A stretch of DNA of 11,978 bases from Thermoanaerobacterium sp. (GTDB lineage: Bacteria > Bacillota > Thermoanaerobacteria > Thermoanaerobacterales > Thermoanaerobacteraceae): contig JASBVU010000021.1 of assembly GCA_029960905.1 (NCBI GenBank), positions 1-11,978 on the forward strand, given 5' to 3'. The position numbers were made by a program, and so were the translations under genes. The stretch's first letter is position 1. Each line of letters opens with the position of its first letter. Positions 6,647 through 11,978 of the stretch are shown piece by piece. A model generated the notes under the pieces. That model was not told where the DNA came from. It saw only the letters and a list, made by a program, of their open reading frames with translations, and made no database searches.

Positions 6647-6676
6647 GAAATACTGTGATTTAAATCACAGTATTTC
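6647..6676. promoter_or_regulatory. Perfect 30-bp palindrome, CRP/FNR-type operator
   Basis: GAAATACTGTGATTT is followed directly by its exact reverse complement. The core TGTGATTTAAATCACA is a perfect TGTGA-N6-TCACA site, the consensus of the CRP/FNR family, including Bacillus Fnr. Its centre (6661/6662) lies 41.5 nt upstream of the predicted transcription start of the DUF438-hemerythrin gene, the classic class II activator position. A further TCACA half-site lies 9 nt to the left (near 6640). There is no T-run, and no gene ends here, so a terminator is unlikely. Confidence 0.75.
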
Positions 6677-6756
6677 GATAGGAATAAAATTTCTATATGC
6701 AGTTTATTTTTTGATACTTTTGTTTTACAATTAAATTAAACTTAAAGAGAAAGTAG

Positions 6757-7047
6757 ATGAATATTATGAGAGCATTTTGGTTAATTATTCTTGTGTGGAA
6801 TATCATTACGTTTGTTATTATGGGCATAGATAAGCGCAAAGCTACCCGTGGGAAGTGGAGGATTAAGGAAAGAACTCTTTTTCTTTTATCATTTTTGCTT
6901 GGCGGTATGGGCGTTTTTTGCGGTATGTATATATTTCACCATAAGACAAAGCACATAAGCTTCAAGGTTTTAGTGCCTTTAGCAGTATTTACAAATATAC
7001 TGTCTTTATACTTTTTATACAAGATTTTCACCGTTAACTATTTTTAA
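6757..7047 (+). CDS. DUF1294 family small membrane protein
   Basis: This is a 96-residue protein with about three membrane segments (~6-23, ~41-62, ~70-90). The pattern of an N-terminal helix, then GIDKRKA (23-29), R-x-KER (35-39), GGMGVFCGMYIFHHKTKH and a last helix matches DUF1294. Conserved features are the DKxxA loop, the GG-x-G in the second helix and the HKT before the third. Function is unknown. The start is uncertain between ATG 6757 and ATG 6766, and the only ribosome-binding site is the weak AAAGAGAAAG stretch ending at 6752. It lies divergent from the DUF438 gene, and the palindrome centre is about 95 nt upstream of its start. It could share that operator, but no good promoter was recognised. 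Confidence 0.85.
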   Translation: MNIMRAFWLIILVWNIITFVIMGIDKRKATRGKWRIKERTLFLLSFLLGGMGVFCGMYIFHHKTKHISFKVLVPLAVFTNILSLYFLYKIFTVNYF

Positions 7048-7081
7048 AAAAGATATTTTACGTGCTAACATGTAATTCACA

Positions 7082-7109
7082 TTGACAACAAATGAATTTC
7101 AGTTATTAA
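7082..7109 (+). promoter_or_regulatory. Sigma-A-type promoter for the HelD-like gene
   Basis: TTGACA (7082-7087, perfect -35) and TATTAA (7104-7109, 4/6) have a 16-nt spacer. ATTAAC one base on gives a 17-nt spacing. The start of transcription is predicted near 7115-7117, at the left edge of the DnaA boxes. The TTG that could open a longer reading frame is this -35 element itself. Confidence 0.5.
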
Positions 7110-7114
7110 CAAAC

Positions 7115-7132
7115 TTATCCACAATATCCACA
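7115..7132 (+). promoter_or_regulatory. Two abutting DnaA-box sequences
   Basis: TTATCCACA (7115-7123) is the perfect DnaA-box consensus. ATATCCACA (7124-7132) follows with no gap and has one mismatch. A weaker TTATTAACA (two mismatches) lies at 7103-7111. They sit at the predicted +1 of the HelD-like gene, where a bound DnaA would block initiation. Confidence 0.6.
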
Positions 7133-7167
7133 GAAAATATATCAACATTAATAATCGAAGTCTTAAA

Positions 7168-7173
7168 AAGGAG
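7168..7173 (+). promoter_or_regulatory. Ribosome-binding site that fixes the HelD start
   Basis: AAGGAG lies 7 nt before ATG 7181. The longer frame from TTG 7082 has no such site. Confidence 0.8.
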
Positions 7174-7180
7174 TGGTAAA

Positions 7181-9403
7181 ATGGAGCACGCCAATGATTA
7201 TCAATTAGAATTGATATACCTTAATAGGACTATCGATTTTATCGAGAATGAAATATACAGGTTAAAACAAATGCTTATGATAGAGAGGTCAAATATAAAA
7301 CAGTTGAGAGAAGATGTTTTACAATATGCGCCTAATACGCCAGATAATTTTGACAGATTAGTAGAAGTGAACCCATACATCAATGAACTTAAGAAACATA
7401 CTGTATACTATAATGACATTCTGAAAAATCTTAAATTATTGGATAAAATGGCTGATTCTCCTTACTTCGGCAGATTTGATTTTGTAGAAAGTGGTTCAGA
7501 TTTATTAGAAAAAATATATATAGGGCTTAGGACTTTAAGAGATCCAGACACATTTGATATTATAGTATATGATTGGAGAGCGCCCATATCAAGTGTATTT
7601 TACAGATTTGAAAAGGGCAGAGCTTTTTATGAAGCTCCTGACGGAATTATAGAAGGAAACGTAGTGCTAAAGAGGCAGTACAAGATTGAGAATCAAAAGC
7701 TAAAATATTACTTTGACTGTAATGTAGTAATAGATGATGAGATTTTAAAAGAAGCTTTAGGACGCAATTCTGCGGCAAAGATGAGGACAATTGTTGAGAC
7801 TATTCAAAAAGAACAAGACAAGATAATAAGGGATGTAGATGGAGATGTTTTAGTGGTTCAAGGTGTTGCAGGAAGCGGGAAAACGTCCATAGCACTGCAC
7901 AGGATAGCGTATTTGCTTTATTTTGAAAGAGATAAAAATTTAAAGAAGGATGATATACTCATAATTTCTCCTAATAAAATTTTTAGTCAGTACATAAAAA
8001 GTGTGCTGCCAGAGTTAGGTGAAGAAAATGTAAATGAAATCATCTTTGAAGATTTTGTGAAAAATTCTATAGGGGATGTGGTACTCGTTGAGGAAAGGTC
8101 TGATTATGTAGAAAGGCTTTCATCATGTGAAGATAAAGTCATGTTGGATTCTGCAAAGCTTAAAAATTCTTCAGAGTTTATCGTGATTTTAAATAGACTT
8201 TTATCTTACTATGAAAGAAATATGATAGAGTTTAAGGATGTGTATTACGATGGTAAAGTCTTATACAATAGGCATGATTTAAAGAATGAATTTTTAAATG
8301 ACAAGATGAATCGACCAATGAAAAAAAGGCTTAAAAGATTAGAGATGAAGATATTTGATAAAATTCATTCTTTTAGAAAAGAAAGGCTTTCTAAAATTGA
8401 AAGGTTTGTTGAAGATCACAAAGGACATGAATTTGAGATCAAAGCATACAGCCGTCTTTTGTCGATAAAAGAAATGAGGACGATTAAAAAACAAATAAAT
8501 AGTTTCACAGATGTCAATTTCTTAGATATTTATAAGTTGCTGTTTTCTGATAAAGATTTATTTAAAAGGCTTTCCAGCGGATTAAATTTAAATTTATCTG
8601 AAGATTTTTTTAAGATAGCTGAATTGACTTGTAAAAACATAGATGATGGAAAAGTATATTACGAAGACATCGGGCCGTTATTATATTTGAAGTACAAGGT
8701 GGAAGGATTTAAGGCTTACAAAAAAATAAAACACGTTGTGATAGATGAAGCACAAGACTATTCCCAGATTTTTTATGAGATATTTAAATTGATGTTTTAT
8801 GATGCCAAATTCACTATATTAGGTGATGTGAACCAAACACTTGACAGAGGAATAGATGAGGCTTTTTACGATCTTATTGATGAAGTTTTTGCCGGAAGGA
8901 AAATAAAGAAGTTTTTCGTAGAAAATAGTTACAGATCTACTTATGAGATAAATGAATTTTCTGTTGGGCTACTTAAACATCCTCCAAAGATAGCGCCATT
9001 TGAAAGGCATGGTGACAAACCGCAATTAGTGAGTAGAGGTAGTTTTGAAGAAATCTGCAAAAACATAGTCGAGGATGTTTCAGACCTTTTTACGGCTGGA
9101 TATAAGACTATTGGCGTTATCGCAAAAACAAAAGATGAAGCGAATAAGGCTTACAGCATTATGAAGAATTTTGTCAATGCGAAACTTTTAAATTCAAAAG
9201 ATGACGAAATGATAGAAGGCATAAACATAATTACGCCTTACCAAGCAAAAGGTTTAGAATTCGATGTTGCGTTTGTCTTTAATGCATCAAATGAAAATTA
9301 CAAAACCGAATACGACAGAAATCTTTTGTACATTGCATGTACGCGAGCGCTGCATAGACTTATAATATATTCTTTGGGTGATTTCTGTAAGTTTATAGGG
9401 TAA
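7181..9403 (+). CDS. helD: HelD-like UvrD-family ATPase (RNA polymerase recycling)
   Basis: This is a 740-residue superfamily 1 ATPase with the HelD layout. An N-terminal helical coiled-coil arm spans ~5-90. A HelD-specific region follows, including PYFGRFDF (94-101) and YDWRAPISSVFY (130-141). Walker A is GVAGSGKTS (228-236), then comes a long insert (~330-510). Walker B is VVIDEAQD (519-526), motif III GDVNQTLD (548-555), motif IV NSYRST (582-587), motif V TPYQAKGLEFD (685-695) and motif VI LLYIACTRA (715-723). Bacillus HelD (~774 residues) pushes its arms into RNA polymerase channels and releases stalled polymerase from DNA, using ATP. The WRAPISS signature and the N-terminal arm favour HelD over UvrD, PcrA or RecB. 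The start was chosen at ATG 7181 from its ribosome-binding site. The leader carries a consensus -35 and two DnaA boxes, an unusual combination. Confidence 0.9.
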   Translation: MEHANDYQLELIYLNRTIDFIENEIYRLKQMLMIERSNIKQLREDVLQYAPNTPDNFDRLVEVNPYINELKKHTVYYNDILKNLKLLDKMADSPYFGRFDFVESGSDLLEKIYIGLRTLRDPDTFDIIVYDWRAPISSVFYRFEKGRAFYEAPDGIIEGNVVLKRQYKIENQKLKYYFDCNVVIDDEILKEALGRNSAAKMRTIVETIQKEQDKIIRDVDGDVLVVQGVAGSGKTSIALHRIAYLLYFERDKNLKKDDILIISPNKIFSQYIKSVLPELGEENVNEIIFEDFVKNSIGDVVLVEERSDYVERLSSCEDKVMLDSAKLKNSSEFIVILNRLLSYYERNMIEFKDVYYDGKVLYNRHDLKNEFLNDKMNRPMKKRLKRLEMKIFDKIHSFRKERLSKIERFVEDHKGHEFEIKAYSRLLSIKEMRTIKKQINSFTDVNFLDIYKLLFSDKDLFKRLSSGLNLNLSEDFFKIAELTCKNIDDGKVYYEDIGPLLYLKYKVEGFKAYKKIKHVVIDEAQDYSQIFYEIFKLMFYDAKFTILGDVNQTLDRGIDEAFYDLIDEVFAGRKIKKFFVENSYRSTYEINEFSVGLLKHPPKIAPFERHGDKPQLVSRGSFEEICKNIVEDVSDLFTAGYKTIGVIAKTKDEANKAYSIMKNFVNAKLLNSKDDEMIEGINIITPYQAKGLEFDVAFVFNASNENYKTEYDRNLLYIACTRALHRLIIYSLGDFCKFIG

Positions 9404-9425
9404 ATTTTATTTTCACAAGTAAATT

Positions 9426-9434
9426 TGCTATAAT
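9426..9434 (+). promoter_or_regulatory. Extended -10 promoter for yjbQ
   Basis: TGCTATAAT is a perfect extended -10 (TGnTATAAT). The predicted start of transcription is about 9441. No recognisable -35 is present, as is common for extended -10 promoters. No terminator was seen between the HelD-like gene and this site, so read-through is possible. Confidence 0.55.
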
Positions 9435-9466
9435 TTTATAAAACAATGAAGAAGGTAGGTGGTTCT

Positions 9467-9853
9467 ATGGAAGTTATTAAAATTGATACGCCCTCAAGAG
9501 AGGCCATTATCGATATAACTGATGAAGTGAGAAAAATTGTAAGATCAAGCGGCATAAAAGATGGCATTTGCGTCGTCCATGTGCCACACACTACTGCAGG
9601 TGTGACGATAAACGAAAACGCTGATCCCGATGTAAAGGAGGACATATTGAGAGGTTTGGATGAGATCATTCCTCAAATAAGATTCAAGCACTTAGAAGGC
9701 AATTCAGATGCCCACATAAAATCTGTCTTAGTGGGGACAAGTGTAAATTTGATAATAGAAAACGGTGAGATACAGTTAGGCACATGGCAAGGCATATACT
9801 TCTGTGAATTTGACGGTCCAAGGCATAGAAAAGTGTACGTTAAAATAGCATAA
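9467..9853 (+). CDS. yjbQ: YjbQ family protein (UPF0047)
   Basis: This is a 128-residue protein, close to the family's usual 130-140. Signatures are IDITDEV (15-21), [19 protein letters not shown] (38-56), [18 protein letters not shown] (73-90) and [15 protein letters not shown] (104-118). Conserved H41, H75 and H83 form the probable metal/active site. The family is annotated as a secondary thiamine-phosphate synthase because some members complement thiE loss; its true reaction is not settled. The start is ATG 9467, preceded by AGGTGG (9457-9462). The in-frame ATG at 9446 would put the transcript start only about 5 nt ahead of it and lacks a ribosome-binding site. The DUF815 ATPase gene follows after 20 nt, so the two are probably one operon. 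Confidence 0.92.
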   Translation: MEVIKIDTPSREAIIDITDEVRKIVRSSGIKDGICVVHVPHTTAGVTINENADPDVKEDILRGLDEIIPQIRFKHLEGNSDAHIKSVLVGTSVNLIIENGEIQLGTWQGIYFCEFDGPRHRKVYVKIA

Positions 9854-9873
9854 AGATAAGGGGGATAATTGTT

Positions 9874-11124
9874 GTGACCAAAGAGCATATAGCTGAATTG
9901 GCAGATGACTTAAAAAATATCATTATATACAAAAATGTAATAAAAGATGAGACAGTAGACAAAGCTATAAAAATTTTAAATTTACTTGCCAGTGAAAAAA
10001 TGGATGAACGTAAAGTTTATGAGCTGTACAGCGATTTGTTTTCGGATTTATCGAATTATGCTGTGGAAAATAATGTGTATTCGCAGATTTGGAAATCGAA
10101 GATAGATGAATTAGTAAGAGTCGATGAAAATATATTTAGCATGTTATCTGAGAAATTTGGACGAGGTTTGATTGATGAAACATTAAAGATGACGGCGAAA
10201 AAAGAGCTACAATGCTTAAAAAATTTTTCGGAATTGGATTTTGCAGAATTCATAAAAGAGTATTTGCCATTTAATGCAATTTCGTGGGAACATCTTATCG
10301 CATTATCTAAAGACGATAAACAATATTTGTTAGACTGTGATAATGCGGATGATGTTGTAGAGTACTATGAGAAAAATGGTTGTGGCATATATGGAATGTA
10401 CAGGGCATTTAGATGGCATGATGGGAAGATTGTCGCTGTTGAAAATCCAGATCCTGTTGAATTTGAAGATCTTGTAGGATATGAAGATGAGCACAGAATT
10501 GTCATAGATAACACAGAAAGGTTTTTGAGAGGCTTGCCAGCCTCAAACATTTTACTTTATGGAGATAGAGGAACTGGTAAATCTTCTACCGTAAAAGCTG
10601 TATTGAATATGTACTATAAAAGATGTCTTAGGCTTATTGAGGTAAATCGCCAAGATCTTTTGGATTTGAGCAAAATTATAAGTGTCATAAGCAAAAGAGG
10701 CCTTAAGTTTATCTTGTTTTTGGATGACTTATCGTTTGAAGAAAATGAGACTGAATATAAAATATTAAAATCAACACTTGAAGGCGGTATAGAGAAGCTT
10801 CCTGCCAATGTTGTAATATATGCCACTTCAAATAGAAGGCACATGATAAAAGAGTATTTAACTGACAATGTACAAAATGAAATTCATTCGCTTGATACAA
10901 AGGAAGAAAAACTTTCATTAGCAGACAGGTTTGGAATAACTATTACTTTTACATCGCCTGATCAAGAAGAATATTTGAAAATAGTTAAGTCTTTGGCGCG
11001 AAAGTACCAAATTGATTTAGACGAAGATACATTAAAGAGTGAATCAATAAGATGGAGCTCTTGGCATAATGGCATGTCACCCAGAACCGCCAGACAATTT
11101 ATCGATCATTTAAGAAGTTGCTGA
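9874..11124 (+). CDS. DUF815 family AAA-type ATPase
   Basis: This is a 416-residue protein with a GTG start, 9 nt after AAGGGGG. Residues 1-~170 are a helical region of unknown function. Residues ~195-416 form the DUF815 P-loop ATPase domain. LVGYEDEHRIVIDNTERFLRG (200-220) precedes Walker A GDRGTGKSS (230-238). Walker B is KFILFLDDLSFE (278-289, D284-D285), and sensor 1 is in YATSNRRH (316-323). LADRFG (349-354) follows, and a C-terminal GMSPRTARQFI (400-410) is likely sensor 2. These ATPases are widespread and largely uncharacterised, with fold similarity to DnaA/DnaC-type initiators and loaders. It is co-transcribed with yjbQ by position, and a terminator follows at once. Confidence 0.92.
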   Translation: MTKEHIAELADDLKNIIIYKNVIKDETVDKAIKILNLLASEKMDERKVYELYSDLFSDLSNYAVENNVYSQIWKSKIDELVRVDENIFSMLSEKFGRGLIDETLKMTAKKELQCLKNFSELDFAEFIKEYLPFNAISWEHLIALSKDDKQYLLDCDNADDVVEYYEKNGCGIYGMYRAFRWHDGKIVAVENPDPVEFEDLVGYEDEHRIVIDNTERFLRGLPASNILLYGDRGTGKSSTVKAVLNMYYKRCLRLIEVNRQDLLDLSKIISVISKRGLKFILFLDDLSFEENETEYKILKSTLEGGIEKLPANVVIYATSNRRHMIKEYLTDNVQNEIHSLDTKEEKLSLADRFGITITFTSPDQEEYLKIVKSLARKYQIDLDEDTLKSESIRWSSWHNGMSPRTARQFIDHLRSC

Positions 11125-11125
11125 T

Positions 11126-11159
11126 GGGATTTCAAAATCCCTTTATTTTTTTATTTTTT
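11126..11159 (+). terminator. Intrinsic terminator after DUF815 gene
   Basis: GGGATTT (11126-11132) pairs with AAATCCC (11135-11141). A T-rich run follows (11142-11159, one A in each of two places). It starts one base after the stop. Confidence 0.88.
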
Positions 11160-11181
11160 GTCAAAAAATTTTTCGACATAA
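11157..11181. promoter_or_regulatory. Two inverted Spo0A-box-like sequences
   Basis: TTTGTCAAA (11157-11165, plus strand) matches the Spo0A box TTTGTCRAA. On the minus strand, TATGTCGAA (11172-11180) matches at 8 of 9 and contains the core TGTCGAA. They face each other 6 nt apart. The first overlaps the T-run of the terminator, so part of the match may be compositional. Confidence 0.45.
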
Positions 11182-11202
11182 TTCGTTGTTATTCAGTATA
11201 AA
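11173..11202 (+). promoter_or_regulatory. Possible sigma-A promoter overlapped by a Spo0A box
   Basis: TCGACA (11173-11178, 5/6) and TATAAA (11197-11202, 5/6) have an 18-nt spacer. The -35 lies inside the second Spo0A-like box. It would give a leader of about 210 nt for the downstream gene. Weak on its own. Confidence 0.3.
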
Positions 11203-11287
11203 ATGCCTGGTTTTATAGCTTTAAAGGCGCGTAACTGGCTGTGTGCATGGCGTTAAATGTTTACAGATGAAATATTATATCATTTTC

Positions 11288-11294
11288 TGTCGAT
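11288..11294 (+). promoter_or_regulatory. Third Spo0A-like core site
   Basis: TGTCGAT followed by AAAAA differs from the TGTCGAA core at one base. It lies about 60 nt upstream of the start expected from the sigma-H promoter, a usual activator distance. Confidence 0.35.
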
Positions 11295-11314
11295 AAAAAA
11301 TATTCTAAAAAAAA

Positions 11315-11343
11315 GAAGGATTTTTGAGGGATAAATAGAATAT
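11315..11343 (+). promoter_or_regulatory. Sigma-H (Spo0H)-type promoter
   Basis: GAAGGATTT (11315-11323) fits the Bacillus sigma-H -35 consensus RNAGGAWWW at every position. ATAGAATAT (11335-11343) fits the -10 consensus RNNGAATWW at every position. The spacer is 11 nt, within the accepted 11-12. It points at the DUF6514-like gene 75 nt downstream. Confidence 0.65.
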
Positions 11344-11417
11344 TATAATAGAATTTTTACTTTAATAGTAAATTTTTGATAAAAATTCAAAGCTTAGAAC
11401 GAATTAAGGGGGTACTA

Positions 11418-11783
11418 ATGATGTATTACAAAAGAGTAAGCGAGTATGTATCGACAATAAACTATGGTGACAAGACGATCGTGAGGAAATACGCTGTTGT
11501 AAAATCGGAGGTAAAAGTATTTAATGGCGGTGAAAATGTTGATCTACCGTCGTACGGAATCGAAATTGCTGAGCAGATAATCGAGAAGGGGTCAATAAAG
11601 GAAGAGCTTGGGGACGTGGTAGTACATGTAAGTCCATACAAAGATAAAGTGGAAGAAATGGCAAAGAGATTTTGCATCGATGACTTGTCACCACTGCACT
11701 TGTCAGACGTAATAGATGATTTTTACTACCAGTACATAGATGATTACGATGAATACGCAAAGGAGTGCAAAATTGCAATATGA
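11418..11783 (+). CDS. DUF6514-like clostridial protein
   Basis: This is a 121-residue protein of unknown function. It starts at the ATG-ATG pair 11418/11421, 5 or 8 nt after AAGGGGG (11406-11412). An in-frame ATG at 11376 has no ribosome-binding site. It is likely an alpha/beta protein: beta-rich N-terminus (YVSTINYGDKTIVRKYAVVK), then LPSYGIEIAEQII (43-55), a VHVSPYKDKVEEMAKRF stretch and SPLHLSDVIDDFYYQYI. The YGIEI motif and the C-terminal PLHLSDVIDDF resemble the clostridial DUF6514 family; this is from memory. No signal peptide, membrane segment or cofactor motif is seen. It has C86 and C116 and an acidic C-terminus. Its promoter region looks like that of an early sporulation or stationary-phase gene. 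Confidence 0.75.
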   Translation: MMYYKRVSEYVSTINYGDKTIVRKYAVVKSEVKVFNGGENVDLPSYGIEIAEQIIEKGSIKEELGDVVVHVSPYKDKVEEMAKRFCIDDLSPLHLSDVIDDFYYQYIDDYDEYAKECKIAI

Positions 11784-11835
11784 GGGCTTAAGGCCTTCTT
11801 TTTTTATTGCAGTTTTAAGTTTATAATAACATTAA
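11781..11835 (+). repeat. 55-bp direct repeat, copy 1
   Basis: It runs from the stop of the DUF6514-like gene through its terminator and a TATAAT (11822-11827) to ...AACATTAA. It is identical base for base to 11924-11978. The offset between copies is 143 bp. Confidence 0.97.
11782..11805 (+). terminator. Intrinsic terminator after DUF6514-like gene
   Basis: GAGGGC (11782-11787) pairs with GCCTTC (11793-11798), with one G-T pair and a 5-nt loop. Seven T residues follow. It overlaps the stop codon at 11781-11783. Confidence 0.75.
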
Positions 11836-11864
11836 TAGAACAAACAATTACGGAGATGATGTTT

Positions 11865-11969
11865 ATGAAGATCGTATCAAATAGAGAAATGAGAGAAATA
11901 GAGTCTATAGCCATAAATTCTTTTGAGGGCTTAAGGCCTTCTTTTTTTATTGCAGTTTTAAGTTTATAA
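11865..11969 (+). pseudogene. nnr: Start of nnr (NAD(P)HX epimerase/dehydratase), interrupted by repeat
   Basis: ATG 11865 has GGAG 9 nt upstream. The first 20 codons read MKIVSNREMREIESIAINSF, the typical opening of the YjeF N-terminal domain of Nnr, the bifunctional NAD(P)H-hydrate epimerase/dehydratase. Such proteins usually continue with Gly-Ile/Val and the LMENAG motif. Here codon 21 onward is the 55-bp repeat, which adds 14 unrelated residues (EGLRPSFFIAVLSL) and a stop at 11967-11969. The gene is therefore broken in this sequence, either truly (tandem duplication) or through an assembly join. I infer that an intact nnr exists in the genome. Confidence 0.7.
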
Positions 11970-11978
11970 TAACATTAA
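11924..11978 (+). repeat. 55-bp direct repeat, copy 2, at the window end
   Basis: This is an exact copy of 11781-11835 and ends on the last base of the window. The shared part begins with TG; the base before it differs (A in copy 1, T in copy 2). It interrupts the nnr reading frame after codon 20. Confidence 0.97.

Noticed and set aside
6647..6676. The 30-bp palindrome as a transcription terminator
   Set aside because: No gene ends into it on either strand, there is no T-run, and it has a CRP/FNR core in promoter position.
7082..7180. Longer HelD-like frame beginning at TTG 7082 (33 extra residues)
   Set aside because: The TTG is part of a consensus -35 TTGACA, the extra residues cover the DnaA boxes, there is no ribosome-binding site, and ATG 7181 has a good one.
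9446..9466. ATG 9446 as yjbQ start
   Set aside because: It would be almost leaderless from the extended -10 promoter and has no ribosome-binding site; family proteins begin near the Met at 9467.

Overview
The window is AT-rich DNA typical of a low-GC Firmicute. It has strong purine-rich Shine-Dalgarno sites, some TTG and GTG starts, intrinsic terminators with T-runs, and Spo0A/sigma-H-like control sites. The gene set includes two hemerythrin-type proteins, a HelD-like ATPase, a DUF815 ATPase, YjbQ, a LysM/beta-lactamase-fold surface protein and a DUF6514-like protein. This fits an anaerobic, spore-forming clostridial thermophile of the Thermoanaerobacterium/Thermoanaerobacter type. The genus is inferred from the overall look and was not tested.

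Layout: (1) 1-3000 is an accessory-looking stretch. It starts with the 3' part of a nucleotidyltransferase gene, followed by a Nudix-GNAT fusion. Two decayed GNAT acetyltransferase remnants come next, then an intact SSAT-like GNAT, closed by a terminator at 3037-3079. (2) 3153-5290 holds a secreted PG-binding/LysM/class A beta-lactamase-fold protein with its own promoter. It is convergent with a Cof-type HAD phosphatase, and the two share a bidirectional terminator. (3) 5353-6676 is an oxygen/redox module of two convergent hemerythrin-type genes. The DUF438-hemerythrin gene has a perfect 30-bp palindrome with a CRP/FNR-type core centred at -41.5 from its predicted start of transcription. (4) 6757-9403 holds a small DUF1294 membrane protein and the HelD-like gene, whose leader carries two abutting DnaA boxes. 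(5) 9426-11159 is a two-gene unit, yjbQ and a DUF815 ATPase, with a terminator. (6) 11157-11783 is a regulatory region with Spo0A-box-like sites and a consensus-perfect sigma-H promoter in front of a DUF6514-like gene. (7) 11781-11978 is the start of an nnr (YjeF-type) gene that runs, after 20 codons, into an exact second copy of the 55 bp that follow the DUF6514-like gene. The copy ends on the last base of the window, so it marks either a tandem duplication or a contig-end assembly artefact.

There is no gene-free stretch above 300 bases. The longest gap, 11125-11417, holds the terminator and control sites listed. The gap 549-751 holds nothing convincing. No tRNA, rRNA, CRISPR array, transposase or phage gene was seen. 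No single novel multi-gene system stands out. The most interesting signals are regulatory (palindrome, DnaA boxes, Spo0A/sigma-H sites) and the terminal repeat.
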